Assembly: GCF_028769735.1 (NCBI RefSeq)
Contig: NC_088170.1
Location: 50,997,585 to 51,061,584, forward strand
DNA: 64,000 nucleotides
Origin: Zonotrichia leucophrys gambelii
Lineage: Eukaryota; Chordata; Aves; Passeriformes; Passerellidae
Reading direction: 5' to 3'
The notes below the pieces were generated by a model, which searched no databases, was not told the origin of the DNA, and saw only the letters and a program-made list of their open reading frames with translations. Position 1 is the first letter of the stretch. The number at the start of each line of letters is the position of its first letter. The position numbers and the translations under genes are program-made. Shown one piece after another: positions 48,292 through 61,500 of the stretch.

Positions 48292-48750
48292 TGTTGATGC
48301 CTTAAAGAACCTGGAAATAAAACAACACACTTTTGAGACAATATTAGTGTAGCAGGCAGTATAAAGGCCAGTCTTTATTGGAGGCCTCCATAGGGCAGGT
48401 ATGGAAAAATGCCCAACCCACATAGGGTGAATACAGTTTTGCAAGTTTAGCAAATTAACATAGTTTACAAGAATCCCCAATTAGAAGCACCGGTGATGAG
48501 GTAATTCCCTCCTTTTGATTTCACCTCTCCTGTTGTCCTCCTTTAGATAGGAACTAAATTTTGTTTATGAAAGTAAGTCTCAAAGAGCTGGTTTCCACCT
48601 TGGCTCCCAAGGAGAACCAATCTAGGACAGAAGCCTTTGAGCTCCCACAGCTTGGAGCCTCTGGAATATGTTTTATCTTTCTGCCTAGGAGGGTAGGGAA
48701 AAGGTAGGAAAAAGTATTGGAGTTAGCTAGGAACTATATAGTTCCATACA
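48292..48750 (-). mobile_element. Endogenous retrovirus LTR, minus strand
   Basis: On the minus strand the 3' end reads CCAGGTTCTTTAAGGCATCA and terminates in CA at 48292. A polyadenylation signal AATAAA (plus 48374-48379) lies about 80 bp before it, followed by the ACTGGCCTTTATACTGCCTG and ATTGTCTCAAAAGTGTGTTG text of an avian ERVL-like LTR. The 5' limit is taken at TGTATGGAAC (plus strand ends GTTCCATACA, 48750), which gives TG...CA. I found no convincing 5-bp target duplication there, so the limit is approximate. No internal retroviral genes are present. Confidence 0.62.
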
Positions 48751-50799
48751 ATAGTCTGCAGAGCTAGAAATACATATGAAGGAAATAATAAAGCAAAAAT
48801 CATTCTGGCCGCACTGCAATGCATCTGCACAGCAGTGCACAGAAAACTGTGCCAATTACAGGCTACATTTTGCTTCAATAAGTGTAAAAATCTTTTGGCA
48901 GCTGCATTATTGATCTAAATAGCAATACCTTTACATGCCTCTGGTTGAATATCCATGGAGGACTGCACAGAACAACAGCAATGAAATGAGCTAACCTTCC
49001 ACATAAATAGACATGATTAGAGAATGTTCTGTCAAAATTGTGTTAATCTGGATATGTCCCTTTTGCATTATATAGAAAAAAAGAATTTTGATTTCCTTGG
49101 ATTCCTTACCTCCCTCTTTTACAAATAAATGAGAAAAGTGTGTCAGTATGTTTCTTGATTTGGTAGTGGGTGTTTCATTTTGCTTTGCTTCATCTTTCTT
49201 TTCTAAACAATAAACATTTTTATTTCAGATTGGCATAAAGAAATTCTGAAAAAACTCAATGAATTTTTTTACAAAAATTCCTAAGGAAACATTGCTTGCA
49301 TTATTCTGTCAGTTGCTCCTCTTAGTATAACCTGAAGAAAGTTTAAACAGATTCTCTCCAGTTTTCTCTTTCTTTTTGTATGAGAATGATTTTGTCTCTC
49401 AGTACATAGCTAGCCAGCAGAGGCAGATGACCCTTGCAAGGAAGGGTATAGTGGTAGTACAGTAGTATTTGAATATTATGGTTTTGTAGCTGAGTTTTTC
49501 AAGGTAAATTATTGATTTTGCAAACTGTGGGGTTTTTAAAAATCAAATCCATGCTTTGCAATTGACACATAACAAGAAAGATTAACCACATTCCTCTGGG
49601 TTTCATTTTGAAATTTCTGAGTGAGACTGCATTAAATGCTTCATGAAGTAGTTAAAAAATGCTAATATTTTCAATGGAAGCTGAGAACGGCTTGGTAAGT
49701 ATTTTATGCAAGTTACTATGAGATAGTTCTGCCACAATTTCTTCCATTGTAGCATATGGAAAGAAGTAATGCATGATGAAACTCAGAATAAGGCTGTTTA
49801 CAGCAGAAGATTTATTGCTTTAATGATAACATTTCAGGTCAATTTGTGAATGCTTAAATGCAAACACTTAGAACAAGTCCAGCTCACAGGAGCTGACTTT
49901 CCTCTCATAACAGTTTTATGCTAATACACTCTATTTTTTTTCAGTCATAACCATGTAGAAAAATTCAATTTCTATTCCAAATATAGTGAATGAGGACAAA
50001 TTAGAAATATTTTTTCAATGAAGAGATTTTTATGTTATACTTGTAAAAATACTGATATTTAAGTGAAAGTCTGAGTAAACTGTCAATAAAGCAAAGAGCT
50101 CAGACTGATCTTCACTGTTTAACTTAAATTTATTCTTGTGTTGAAGACACCTATAGATTGGATAAACTGGTTCAGAGGTCAGGATTGAGTTTATTTTATT
50201 GTAGGCTTTTAGCTATCTACTTCAATCTGAACAGGCTTCCATTCCCTCTCTGAAAAATAGGGATGATAATGTGTGTCTTTAAAGATAGTGCTTGCAAGAA
50301 TATTCCAATATTATAACACACAGATTTTTAATTATTACTAATAATTCTATGGTATTGAATTTGTAAGCTTTTTTTTTTTTGACCAGAAACTTCTGAGATC
50401 ATGATGAAACTTGCCTTAGAAACTGCCACAAGCAGATAAATGGAACAAACGTTCATTGAGATGAACATGTCTCTTGAGAACCATCAAGGAAAGAAGACTT
50501 TTCTTCACAGCCCATAGTAAAATAATAATTTCCCTCCTATATCACATCCCTGTATTTTCTGGCTTTTTTTTTAGAGCCAAAAAGGGTGTTTTTTAGGAAA
50601 ACAGAAAACATCACAGGAAATCAATATACTCTGGTTGAGGTATGGGGTACTAGTACCAACTCTGGCTTTAAACTAACCAGTTGCAGCAGCTAGTCATAGC
50701 TGTGGACAAGTCAAACTGAACTAAACATTCAAACACCAAATTTTGAATAGCCTTTGAGTTTGTTCTCCTTTGGAGCTGACCAACACTGGCAACAGAAGT
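48751..50799. other. Gene-free AT-rich sequence
   Basis: No gene, transposable element or notable repeat is recognised. Confidence 0.55.
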
Positions 50800-51410
50800 G
50801 ACCAAGAAGGACAATAGCATCCTGGCTTGGACGTAAAAAAAATGTGACCAGCAGGACTAGGGAAGGGATTTCCCCCCTGTACTCAGCACTGGTGAGAACA
50901 CACCTCAAGCCCTGTGTCCAGCTCTGAGCCCCTCACTGTAAGAGGGATATTGAGGTGCTGGAGTGTGTCCAGAGAAAGGCCAAAAGGCTGGTGAAGGGTC
51001 TGGAGCAGTAGGAGCTGCTGAAGGAAATGGGGTTGTTTAGCCTGGAGAAAAAGAGGCTTGGGGGAACCTTATCTTTCTCTACAACACCAAAGTGGAAAAT
51101 AAAGCCAGGTGTGGGTCACTGTCTTCTCCCAGGTACCAAGTAGCACAACAGGAGGACATGGCCTCAAGCTGCACCAGGGAAGATTCAGGTTGGACATCCA
51201 GAAGAATTTCCTCACTGAAAGGGTGGTAAAGCATTGGAACAGAATGTCCAGAGAGGTGCTGGAGTCATTATCCCTGGAACACTTCATGAAATGAATGGAC
51301 ATGATACTTAGTGTTGTGCTTTTATTGGCATGGTGGTGTTTGGTCAAAGGTAGGACTTAAACATTTTGGAGAACTTTCCAACCTCAGCAATTTGCTGACT
51401 CTATGATTCT
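50800..51410 (+). mobile_element. CR1 LINE fragment, 3' region
   Basis: This is a 5'-truncated CR1 in plus orientation, about 610 bp. It runs from GCATCCTGGCTTGGA through GTGACCAGCAGGACTAGGGA, CCTGTGTCCAGCTCTGAGCC, GTGTCCAGAGAAAGGCC, CTTATCTTTCTCTACAAC, TTGGACATCCAGAAGAATTT and a GGAACAGAATGTCCAGAGAG block to the terminal CTATGATTCT. An insertion-like disturbance at about 51088-51120 replaces part of the expected text after CTCTACAAC. It is non-coding, and the short frames over it are shadows. Confidence 0.9.
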
Positions 51411-53737
51411 CTCTTATTCAAGATCAACATACCCTAAAAAAGTAAGACCCATATGATATGGCTATTACTGTTTCCCAAACTGCACATTTGTCCCAAAACT
51501 GTCACAAATCAGCACAGATATCTCTGTAACAACACCCCAGTTCCACAATACTTAGAAGCTCAACCTAAGGACAGCCCGGTGATGGAGCCAACTGAGATCA
51601 GGAAATGATGTAGGCACATTAGTACAGAACGATCTAATAGGTCATGTCAGAAAAATCATTATCTTTTCCTTTTTGGTTTATAAACCAAGTAACCTACCTA
51701 CAAATAATCAAGAGGTCACCATACTGTCAGGTTATTCAGGTGCATCTTCATCAGTGTGATGCTGGAGCAAGCACTGCACTGTCAGCAAGGAGCCAAAGAG
51801 AGGATTAAAGGTGTAAATAGGTGAACTGATATTTAGTCAATATATGGACAATAGTAACTTTAACAAGCCCTTACATGTTTGTTAGCCAGAGCCAGTTACA
51901 AAGGTGTCCCAAATAAGCAATCTTTTTCCATCACAAATATAGTTTCAGAGTTTTTCCTTTTATGGCCTGGACTTCTATAGCAGTATAGAAAGGGAATATA
52001 GATTATTTTGCACTGTAAAACAACCTCGGTGCAAGCAATTCAGTGAATCACAGCTCAGATCCCTTCCACACTAAGAAATCTACAATCTCTCCATGGAGTT
52101 TTATGTCTAGAAGTACTGGATGAAGCATTGGTGTATGGCAGACTTTCATAGCTGGTGCTAGGAAGAGTTCCTAGGTTTCAGAATCAACATCTTTTGTTGG
52201 TTTAAGTTAACAGAGGATTTTAAATGCTAACTTGTGATGCATAAAATATTGCAACCACCTACATGGCCTTTACAAATCAGGATATCCCCACTGAGTGGGT
52301 GAGAATGACCCTGACCCTGAAGTAACAAAGGAGAAACCTTAGTAAAAATTTCTATTATGCCCACATCCCTACAAAACCTTTTCTTGACACTTTAATGATA
52401 TTAAATTTGTCCTTCCATTTGTACCTAATTCTGACTTATTCTTCTTTCAAAGACAAGCAAACACTCAAAAAAAAATTAAATAAGAGTCAGGACATCCCAG
52501 CTTAGAATTTCCTGGTCAGTAATAATGACATAGGTAAGTAGCCTAAAGTGGTATCTAGAATTTTACACCTCTCTTAAACATTTATTTTCAGGAATTGTCT
52601 GAAACCTTGATGTTTATTGCTCTAAAAAAATAACCTCATTAAATATTTCTCTCCTGCTCATATTTTTATCAAGCTGAACTTGTAGGTTTGTGTAATCTAC
52701 AACTGCTTGTGTTTAAAGGCAGGACACTTCATTTCATGTTCACTAATTATGATTCTTTCTTCAGCACTGCTGTTTCAGATCAAAAATGTGACAGGATAGG
52801 GAATAGAAATAGCAACTGAAAATTGTTATCAAAGAGTTAATGAGATTTTACAAAGTAATTGTAATGTTCTCTCATTTTTATAAAATCCTTTTAAAAACTA
52901 TGTTTCTGTTTTTATCACAAAATTCATTGCTCTTTTATTTCTATTGTCTTATTTTAGGAATGCAGAAGTGAGTGTAGAAAATTATAGTATATAGCAAAGA
53001 CAGTTGGTTATTTTCCTCATAACTCTTGGGATTTCACATCTTCAGCTTTGTTAATTCCAGCCTAGAATGAGACTTTTTCTCTCAGAGGTAAAATACTTTG
53101 TGACTGAGAGAAAGCTCTGGTTTCTTGTATGTCTTTCTCTTTCAAAGCAGAATGAAGCAGCTATGCTAGGTGGTAGGTGAAAATTTGATGTGAAGGTTTT
53201 GGAGTCTAGCTGTGTTCTCTGGTGTCCTTAGCCAAAGAAAGCTACCCTAAATTACTAGACACTGAGATAAGGGTAATGTAATGAATAGAGAGTACTAGAA
53301 TGTTGTGTAAAGTCACTTTTTAATCAGATTTCACCCCATGCTAATGTGGTGAACAAACCATTACAAGCAGGTGTATCTGCACAATAACCAATTGACACTT
53401 TATGTGAATATAAAAATATAATAGAACAGAAAAATGATGGATTAGTTGGATTGAGAGATCAGCAGTGATAGTTTCAATTGACTTATTTTCCAGGTGGCAG
53501 TATTTATAAATGTAACTTTTCAGCATGAGGCATTCAGCCATGCCTTGACTGTCTGGTTATTCCTGTGACTTATATGTATTTCTTGCTGATAGATGTTGCA
53601 GCAAGAAAAGGTGCTAATACTATCATCTAACACAATTTTTTCAAAATCCCATACAGAAAATGGCATCAACTATACCAGCTACACCAACTAAATTACTAGA
53701 ACACAACTTCTAAAAATACATCAGTGGACAAAGAAAA
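51411..53737. other. Gene-free AT-rich sequence
   Basis: No gene or known transposable element is recognised in these 2.3 kb. Confidence 0.55.
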
Positions 53738-54244
53738 TTATAGAATTATAGAATCATTTGGGCTAGAAAGAAACTCTTAAAGTCATTGAGTCTAACTGTT
53801 AACCTGGCATTGCCAAGCCTACTAGTGAGCCATGTCCAAAACGCCATGTCCATACATCTTTCAAAATACCTCTATCACTTCTCTGGGCAGCCTGTTCCAA
53901 TGTTTGACAACATTTTCCATGAAAAAATATTTTCTAATAATTAATCTAAAGCTTCTCTGGAGCAATTTGAGGCTACTTCCTCTCAACATGTCTCTTATAA
54001 CTTGACCTCCACCCCATTACAGCCTCCTTTCAGGTACATTTAGAGAGGGATAAGGTCTCTCCTGAGCCTCCTTTTCTCTAGGTTAAACACCCACAGCTTC
54101 CTCAGCTGTTTCTGTTTGGATTTGTTCTAGACCCTTCACCAATTTCCTTGCCTTTCTCTGGACACTCCCCGAACCTCAGTGTCTTTGCTGTAGTGAGGGA
54201 GACCCAGAATTGAACACAGTATTTGAGGTGCAGTCCTACCTGTG
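53738..54244 (-). mobile_element. CR1 LINE fragment, 3' end
   Basis: This CR1 is in minus orientation, about 500 bp. It opens with two terminal repeats (TTATAGAATTATAGAATCAT) and continues with GTCTAACTGTTAACCTGGCA, CACTTCTCTGGGCAGCCTGT, TTCCAATGTTTGACAAC, the GACCTCCACCCCATT region, TCTCCTGAGCCTCCTTTTCT, TAAACACCCACAGCTTCCTC, TTTCTCTGGACACTC and AATTGAACACAGTATTTGAG. The GGGCAGCCTGTTCCAATG type differs from the copy at 10579, so the two belong to different CR1 subfamilies. It is 5'-truncated and non-coding. Confidence 0.9.
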
Positions 54245-56527
54245 ATTTTTAGACCATCAAGTTTGAAAAGAGAATCTTAATAGCTAACAAATATTCAATA
54301 AGAAGAAACCAGAAGCATTTTTAGCCAGAGATGGGGTAGGGTGACAGGCAAAACAGGCACAATACCTACTGTGCAATAAAAAATCATGAATTTAAATACC
54401 CTTTTGTACATTGTGTTCATAGGAACAGCACAAAATTTTCCAAGGAAGAAAGAGCAACCTGAAGAAAGGATGTTGGAATGTTTTGTTATTCCAAGACATC
54501 TGGCTTCCTTCATAAATTTGGGTATGTCACTTACTTTGCCTGATTCCTTACTTGCTAAGGATATTATTTTCCTATCCACAGGGTAGCTGTGGGGAAAAAT
54601 GCCATTAGCAATGATTAGGGATTTGAAAATTTGGATATTATCATACCTAAGTCCTTAGTTATCTATTAGTTCAGAAGGAAATTAGAATTGGGAAATAGGT
54701 TTGTCTCTATCTCCAAACCTATAATTTAGGAAAAATAATGAAACACTGGGACTTGGGTGGCTGACTAAACTGGAGAATTACATTATTTTCAACTCAGTTT
54801 CAGTGACAGAGTTGATACTCACAAGTTTGACTACTAAAAATTGTTTTGAAGACTATAAAAGCAGTCATTAAGCTAAAAGAGGGTACTACTTTTGTGCTAC
54901 CTTAATGAAACAAATATTTGGAAGACAACAATACATATTTTTTTTTTGCCAATGGAATATCTTTGATATGTGAACTCATTTTTTCTCACATCTTGACTCT
55001 TACATTCAAATACACATCAACATTTTGGTATGTCAGTCAGACACTAAAGGTAATAAATACTCCTGGCTTGAAATATTTTACTGTGCTACTCTTTCTAAAT
55101 AACTCATTAACACCTTTTATTGGAAAGGAATTTTGTTATTATTTAGTATTAACACTAATTTTTATGAATTCTGAAATTCTATAGTTATTTTTTATTTTGG
55201 ATGAAATTTATATCCAAAAATTTTATTTATTAGGCAAATATTAAAATAGGAAACCATTTCACTCATTTTCTCACACATATTGTAAATGACAAGAGAACTG
55301 ATCTCTTCTACAGAAGAATCCTTAACAGCATAAAAAGCTGTAAAATATTATACTTTTAATTAAAATCCTTACAGGATCTCTATTCAGTGATATGAAAATC
55401 CTTTGAGAATCCAAAGAGAAAATTAATTATAATCTATCAATATGTAGCATAAAAGAGTTGCTTCTTGCAAGTTCTTTGCAGAAATATTTTTATTTTCAGA
55501 ATATTCCAGAATTAATTCTGAAAATATGGCTGATAGTTAAGGAGAAAACGTCAAACACACCAGTGCAATAAAAGACTTGTGAGCCTGAAAGTTAAGAGCT
55601 ACAGGTACAAATTGAAGGTGGTCCCTTAACATTTAAATTCCTAATTTCACATATTGTTGAATAGAGACATTAAAGAGGAGTTAGCAAATAAAAATCTGAA
55701 GATTTTGTGAAACATGGGCTTTTAATCTGAGCCTTTCTGCATGGAGCAGAGACAGTACTCTGGGAAAACGGCAGATCATAGCACTATCTGCATTCAGGGA
55801 TACACGTGACAAACTTCCTTTTGGGTAAGTACTTCTGTGATCCTTTTGTAAGGACAGAAATACAGAATGTGCAGGCACAGCCCAGCCTCCTCCTCAGGAG
55901 GGGAGCATTCCTGAACATTCTCCCACATTTAGGCTTGGCCAGCAGCAACTCCAAGGGAAGTCAAAACAAGAAACACTGGACAAGGACCTGCATGATTCAT
56001 ATATACCTGCTTGACACTGCAGCTGTACTCTTGTCTTCAGTTAAAGAATGTGAAAACTCAAAGGTGAATAAAGATGTACAGAAAGATTTCTCTGCATATT
56101 TGGAATGCATAACTTTGACTTTCTCTTTGGAGGTACTCACTTCCTCTACTGAAGAGGGTTTGGTTAGTTTTGGCTGCTTGATATTTTTTAAGCATTCTTG
56201 TAATCATGATTAGTTTTTGTTCCAAAAATTGTTATACTCCAATAAAGAGCAACAGAAACACAAACTCTCTCTTAGCCACATGCTTTACCTATTTGCATAC
56301 TAAATCGTGCTCCTTAACGCTAGTTCTTTCTGTTCAGTTCCATGACAGCTGCCTTCTGGAAGGAACACGAAACAATTCTCAGAGGAATCATTCTCCAAAT
56401 TTTTAGTAATAATGATTTTTATAATGTAGTGAAGAAGATACATACACTTCCAAGGAAGTTTTGAAAGAAAAGAAAAAGTCTGTGTATTTTTGAAATGACC
56501 ATGGTCTTGGGGGTGTGCTTAGTGCTC
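54245..56527. other. Gene-free sequence
   Basis: No gene is seen. An inverted repeat with 12-bp arms and 12-nt spacer lies at 55491-55526 (listed separately). The 135-codon plus frame at 55806-56213 shows no domain. Confidence 0.5.
55491..55526. repeat. Inverted repeat, 12-bp arms
   Basis: TATTTTCAGAAT (55491-55502) pairs exactly with ATTCTGAAAATA (55515-55526). The spacer contains further small palindromic strings (GAATATTC and GAATTAATTC overlap the arm ends). Confidence 0.9.
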
Positions 56528-56621
56528 TTGGCCTCTGCTGGTCACCTGAGCAGAGTTTTTGCACAGTGCTACTGCATCTACTGAGGCACAGAGATGTAAT
56601 GTACTTCCTTACTCCGGATAC
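56528..56621. repeat. Second unclassified dispersed repeat, copy A
   Basis: TTGGCCTCTG...GGATAC aligns to 58298-58392 in the same orientation with about 9 substitutions and one single-base gap (near 90% by eye). The best-conserved core is CACAGAGATGTAATGTACTT. I do not recognise the family. Confidence 0.8.
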
Positions 56622-57315
56622 TTTAGTCAGCTTCCTTGTGATTGATTCTTCTGCCAGAAATAATGCTTAGGCATCCTCTATTACTCAATAAAATTATCGT
56701 ATGCTGGGGCACAACTCCCTTTAGTCTCTCCTAAAGAGAGATATTTTTCTGTGACAGAATTCTTCCTTCTTCTAAAATTGTAATATTTGTATTTTGGAGG
56801 GTTTGCAATTAATTTTTTTAGGCTATTCACATTTTCATATAGCTTTCTTCTCTTATCCCGTCCTTATGGATTTTAAGTATCTTAAGAAGCTTTCTGCTGT
56901 TTTGATTTCTGCAGATTTCTATTCTTTTAGAAATGCAGCATCCCAAAATGTGGGTGTTATTTCTTGTAAAGCCAAAGCAGCACTATTATACAGGCATTCC
57001 CAGCAACCTTGACTTACTGTGATAATCCGATTGATGCAACCCAATACTGGAGCTGCTTTTTTTATGATTGCTGACTCATCCCTAGTTTATACGTACTTTA
57101 ATCTTTACACACTCCCTGATGAGCCCAGTTTAAGTGTGCTTGAATTTGATTACTCAGCTGTGTGAATTTACTTCCATATGTCCTTACTGATTCTCCTCAA
57201 CGATTTTAGAAACTGGATCCATTTTAAGAATATTCCACGTTTTAGTCTTAACTTCCAAAATATTTTAGATCCTTTTCAATGTCAACTTTTGCATATAAAA
57301 GTTAAGAATATTTTA
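56622..57315. other. Gene-free sequence
   Basis: No gene or known transposable element is seen. Frame 56794-57012 (72 codons) lacks any domain. Confidence 0.5.
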
Positions 57316-57426
57316 CAGTGAAAGTTTGCTATATGGTGGTAAAATATAGCATTTTACAGGATCCTACAGTCTTCAGTGAAAGTTTGTTACATGGTGGTAA
57401 AAGATAGTATTTTACAGGACCCTACA
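57316..57426. repeat. Two-copy tandem duplication, 58-bp period
   Basis: Copy 1 starts CAGTGAAAGTTTGCTATATG at 57316 and copy 2 starts CAGTGAAAGTTTGTTACATG at 57374. About five substitutions separate them; the second copy is slightly shorter. Confidence 0.9.
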
Positions 57427-58297
57427 CCAAATTTATCATCAGAATTACTTTATTTGATTACTTATGATGCTTACATTATAGGATTTCAAACTAATTTCTC
57501 TATGGCCCACAACCATATAAAATTTTCAGATTTTCCCTAGCAGATGTGTTCAGGAGTGAAGTAATAAAATAGACTGAAGTCAAAAGATAATATTTCCTTC
57601 CCCTCAAAATTACACAGTCAAACATTTAAGGAAGAAAGAGATGTTCTGAATAACATAAAAAGGAGCAACCAATAGCATCCTCCTGCTCAGCCAAACCCTC
57701 TGCCTGAAGCTTTTTCAAATGTCAGTGCAAAACTAACAAATATTTGTCCCTCACAACATCTTGAATTTACTTGTAAAAAATGTCCCTACCATACTAACAT
57801 CAGTATTTTTACTTATCCTTTCCTCATAGTGTACCAGTGACCACATCCAGTTTCTTGTTCCCTGCTGTTCTCTATTTTCCCCCTACTTATACACAAAATT
57901 ATCTCTGCCTCTGAAAATTTTCACTGCCTAAAAACAGTTCTTGCTCCTCACAGTTCTTCTGCCTTATTGAATAGTCAAACCATACAAAAGAAAACTGCCC
58001 TTTGCTAGGTTCTTATTTTTCAGCTTCACAAAAATTTACTTCTGAAACCCACTGGGCTCACACAAAGGATTTCTCAGTTGCATGTTCATTTCATGAATAT
58101 CCCTTCCCTCTTATCTATGCTAACATAGAGACTGAGTGCCAATCTTTCAGAAATCAAGCCTTACTCCATCGCCTTTCCACTTCTAGTTTTAACAAGAGTC
58201 TTCTCAGGGAGTATTGCTGAAATGCTAAGTATTTCTGAACTCAGAAATATTCAGGTTGCAGGGGCAGGCCCTTTTGGCAATGAATGTTGATTTGGTT
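57427..58297. other. Gene-free sequence
   Basis: No gene or known transposable element is seen. Confidence 0.5.
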
Positions 58298-58392
58298 TTG
58301 GCCTCTGCAGGTCACCTGAGCAAAGTTTTTTGCAGAGTGCTACTGAATCTATTAAGACACAGAGATGTAATGTACTTCCCTACTCTGGATAC
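58298..58392. repeat. Second unclassified dispersed repeat, copy B
   Basis: This is the partner of 56528-56621. It is followed within a few bases by a long A-rich tract (58396-58504), which copy A lacks. That could be a retroposon-like tail or a coincidence. Confidence 0.8.
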
Positions 58393-58395
58393 CAG

Positions 58396-58504
58396 TTACA
58401 AAAAGGCAAAAAAAAACCAAAACAAAAAAATCCAAAACACAAACAAACCAAAACCCAACACTACTGCCCCCTCCCCCAGACAAAAAAAAAAAAAAAAAAA
58501 AAAA
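58396..58504. repeat. A/C-rich tract ending in a 23-base A run
   Basis: AAAACC and AACAAA units and a short C-rich stretch (CCCCCTCCCCCAG) lead into an uninterrupted A run at 58482-58504. It is likely length-variable. Confidence 0.9.
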
Positions 58505-61500
58505 GAGAGAACAGAGGAAAAAGAATAAAAGTTTTTTGAATAAGGTAGAAAGTGGCAACAGTAGCTTTCTTCCATGAGAAGTGAGAAACAATGAGAAGGC
58601 ACACATGGCTGAATAATTTGTCCAATGAAGGACTAAAATACTCGTTTCAAAATGCAAGATGGAAACTAAATCTCAGTTTGGTCACTGACCAGCCCCCACA
58701 GTAATGCTTTACATGAAACAAATGGTGTGATTTTGTACTGTTTAGAGCATGTCCCTTCAGAATGATATGTAACATGACCATCACAAGTAAAATCCTCAAG
58801 GAAGTCTCGGAGGTCACAAGGCAGTTTGGTGATAGGTGCAATGTCAGATGTGGGACAACTAAGTCAAGCATAAGATTCTCCAAAGAGCAAAGGAATTCTC
58901 AAAGCAGAAGAGAAGAATTCTATGTTCCAGTCCATATAGACAACATGGCTGCCAGCAGTACAGGCAATTCCAGAGCATAACAGGAAACCCCACACATAAA
59001 AATCAGCTAACAGAATGTCAGCTGATGGCTGTCTTACCTCCTGAAGCACAGAATTTTATATTGTAGAATTTCTGCCCATCAGCTTCAGGAAATATGTTTT
59101 CTTAGTTTTGGAACCAGCTGTTGCTTAGACATTATGGTTTGTCTATGCATAATTTTTTGTAGCAACAGAAATGGGATAACATCAACAATGGGTACCATAT
59201 TTGTTCAATGTTCTCTGAGAACAGATGATATTGAATGACAAATAATGCAACTTTAAATTCAATCCAGGCATTGACATTGACTGATCACTAAATTTTTTGA
59301 GTTGAATTCTAGATGCCAAAAATTCAACAGCAGTATTTATTAAATAATGGACATTTTTTTCGGCAACAATAATGACTGAAAATAATGACATACCAAATTT
59401 TTTTTACTAAAGAAGTTTATTGAGCTTCATGAATTTCATGTTCAGACTAATCATGCTGATGCATGGTTGTAAAGCTCAACCCAGATGTTTGTATTTGCCA
59501 CTGCTGATTGTACAGCTGATTGTACCTTACTTTTAAAGCAAGTGCCAATGTATTTGCACTGTTTGCAGTACATAAGGGCATGGGGATCTAGGTCCCTTTG
59601 ACATTTACTGATATAAAGATATTGCAAAAATAAACCTAATTATATTAAATGCAGTGGAAAAATTCAGTGGTAAATACTACAGCACAAATTGTGCCTTGAC
59701 ATATAGCTATGGTGACCTTATCAACGTCAAAGCACAGAGGTTTCCCAGAAAAGTTTGGCCTTATGAATAAAGGGTATATAATGTGACATAAGGCTATTTT
59801 GATCATAATTTGAAATTTTAAATATAGGAAAAACACTTTTCTTTCTTTGCAGAAAACTTCAACATGATCTGGTTCTCATTTTTCCAGTGGTCCTCTTGAA
59901 ATGCTATTCAAAATCAGTTGTCCTTTTGCCCAATAAATAAAATGATTTATGAAGTGTATATTTGAGATCAAAACTGCATTGCAAGGAAAAGTAGCAAGTC
60001 TTTAAAAGCAATGGGATTCCCTATGGTAAATTATTATTTATTGAAAACCATCTATCATTTAATAGAATTTTTAATTAGATTGAGAGATTAAAGGCTGAAA
60101 CAATGATGGGCAATAGGTATCCAAGTTTGAGTAACAAGTGATTGAGAATCCTCACATATTTTTCTTCTCCAAGTTGCCAGCTGTAGAAAGATTTGAGCCT
60201 CACACCACAAAAATAGCACTTCTACTGCTACTCTCAGCGCCAGAAAAAGAAAAGAGGATTTTAAGCGAGTTGTCCTTTCATGCTTTCTTGAATTCTCAGG
60301 AAAATTAATCCCACTGATAGATAATAATCTACTAACTTAACAGATCTAGTCTTGGCCAGGTTGTATATTTATTCTGTTCCTGTCTACCTAGTGGTGCCCT
60401 TATCCAATTTCTCAGAGTTTCTGGGGTTTCTGTTCTCCTTGCAGATGTAGTGAAGGAATCTGTGATGCCATCTGCTCCCAGGTCTGAGCTGGACTTCCCA
60501 CATGGGAAGGCAAAGGATGAAGGCAGGACAGTAAAGGGGCTGAGCCATGCCACTGCCCAAGCCATTCCTGTGGAAAGAACTGTCTGCTTGGACAGCCTCC
60601 TACCATGCAAAACACTGCCAAATTCCATGTAAAAATTGGCTTGAACTCATGCCCAGATTTTAATGGATCCTCTCCTCTGTGAGTCCTAGTAAATAAATTC
60701 CATTGCTGATTTCTCTATTATCTGATAACTATTGTTTAATACCATCTGCTGCATCAACCTTCACCTGCAATTTCTGTGCAAGAGCAAAACACATCATGTA
60801 ACAAGTATTTTTGTAAAGCACTTTTCTGTACTCCTCCTCTAATTTGTAAGGTCTGGCAGTGCAACTTGTTACTCATTTATAGCAGTACTCATTTGGACCC
60901 CACAGAGGAGCATTTGTGAAGCAGATCTGACAAGGATAAAAACCAGTCAGGTTCACAGACTGTGAAACTCCTTTTGTATGGGTTTGTTCCTTCTGGGAAG
61001 CAAATCCAGAAGGCCTTAGAATGATGTAGAATACAGAATTTCATACAGAAAAAAGGCATCATAGGCATAATCTCTGCTTGAGCTGAAGCAATTTGTGCAG
61101 CATTTTGCCCAGCACCACAGCCTGAAGCAGAGCATTGAAGCTGCTGATAATATACCAGTATGGTCAGTAGTATAAAGGAGATATTTAGTGTCCTTTAGCC
61201 TTCATAATGGCACTGAAAGTAACCCTGCTGAACTAATAGTGGGGAAAGAAGGGGGAACCTGGTGAGACTGGGCAGGCACATGCACAGAATAATTAGCAGA
61301 GGTCTGAGCTGAAGAGAGTCCCCACTGTTAAGCATTTATTGCTTGCACCTCAGACAGTGCTGTGAATATTACTTTTAACTGCTAATATTTGCCTGGAGAC
61401 AAAGTGATTCAAACCTGACAGCAGACATCACTAAGTGAACAGGGAAGCAGGGTCCTAATAATTATTTGCTCCTGGAGTTGTTCTCTGGCTTTTTAGTGGC

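Noticed and set aside
55806..56213. 135-codon plus-strand open frame
   Set aside because: No domain or family resemblance. Its extent is compatible with chance.
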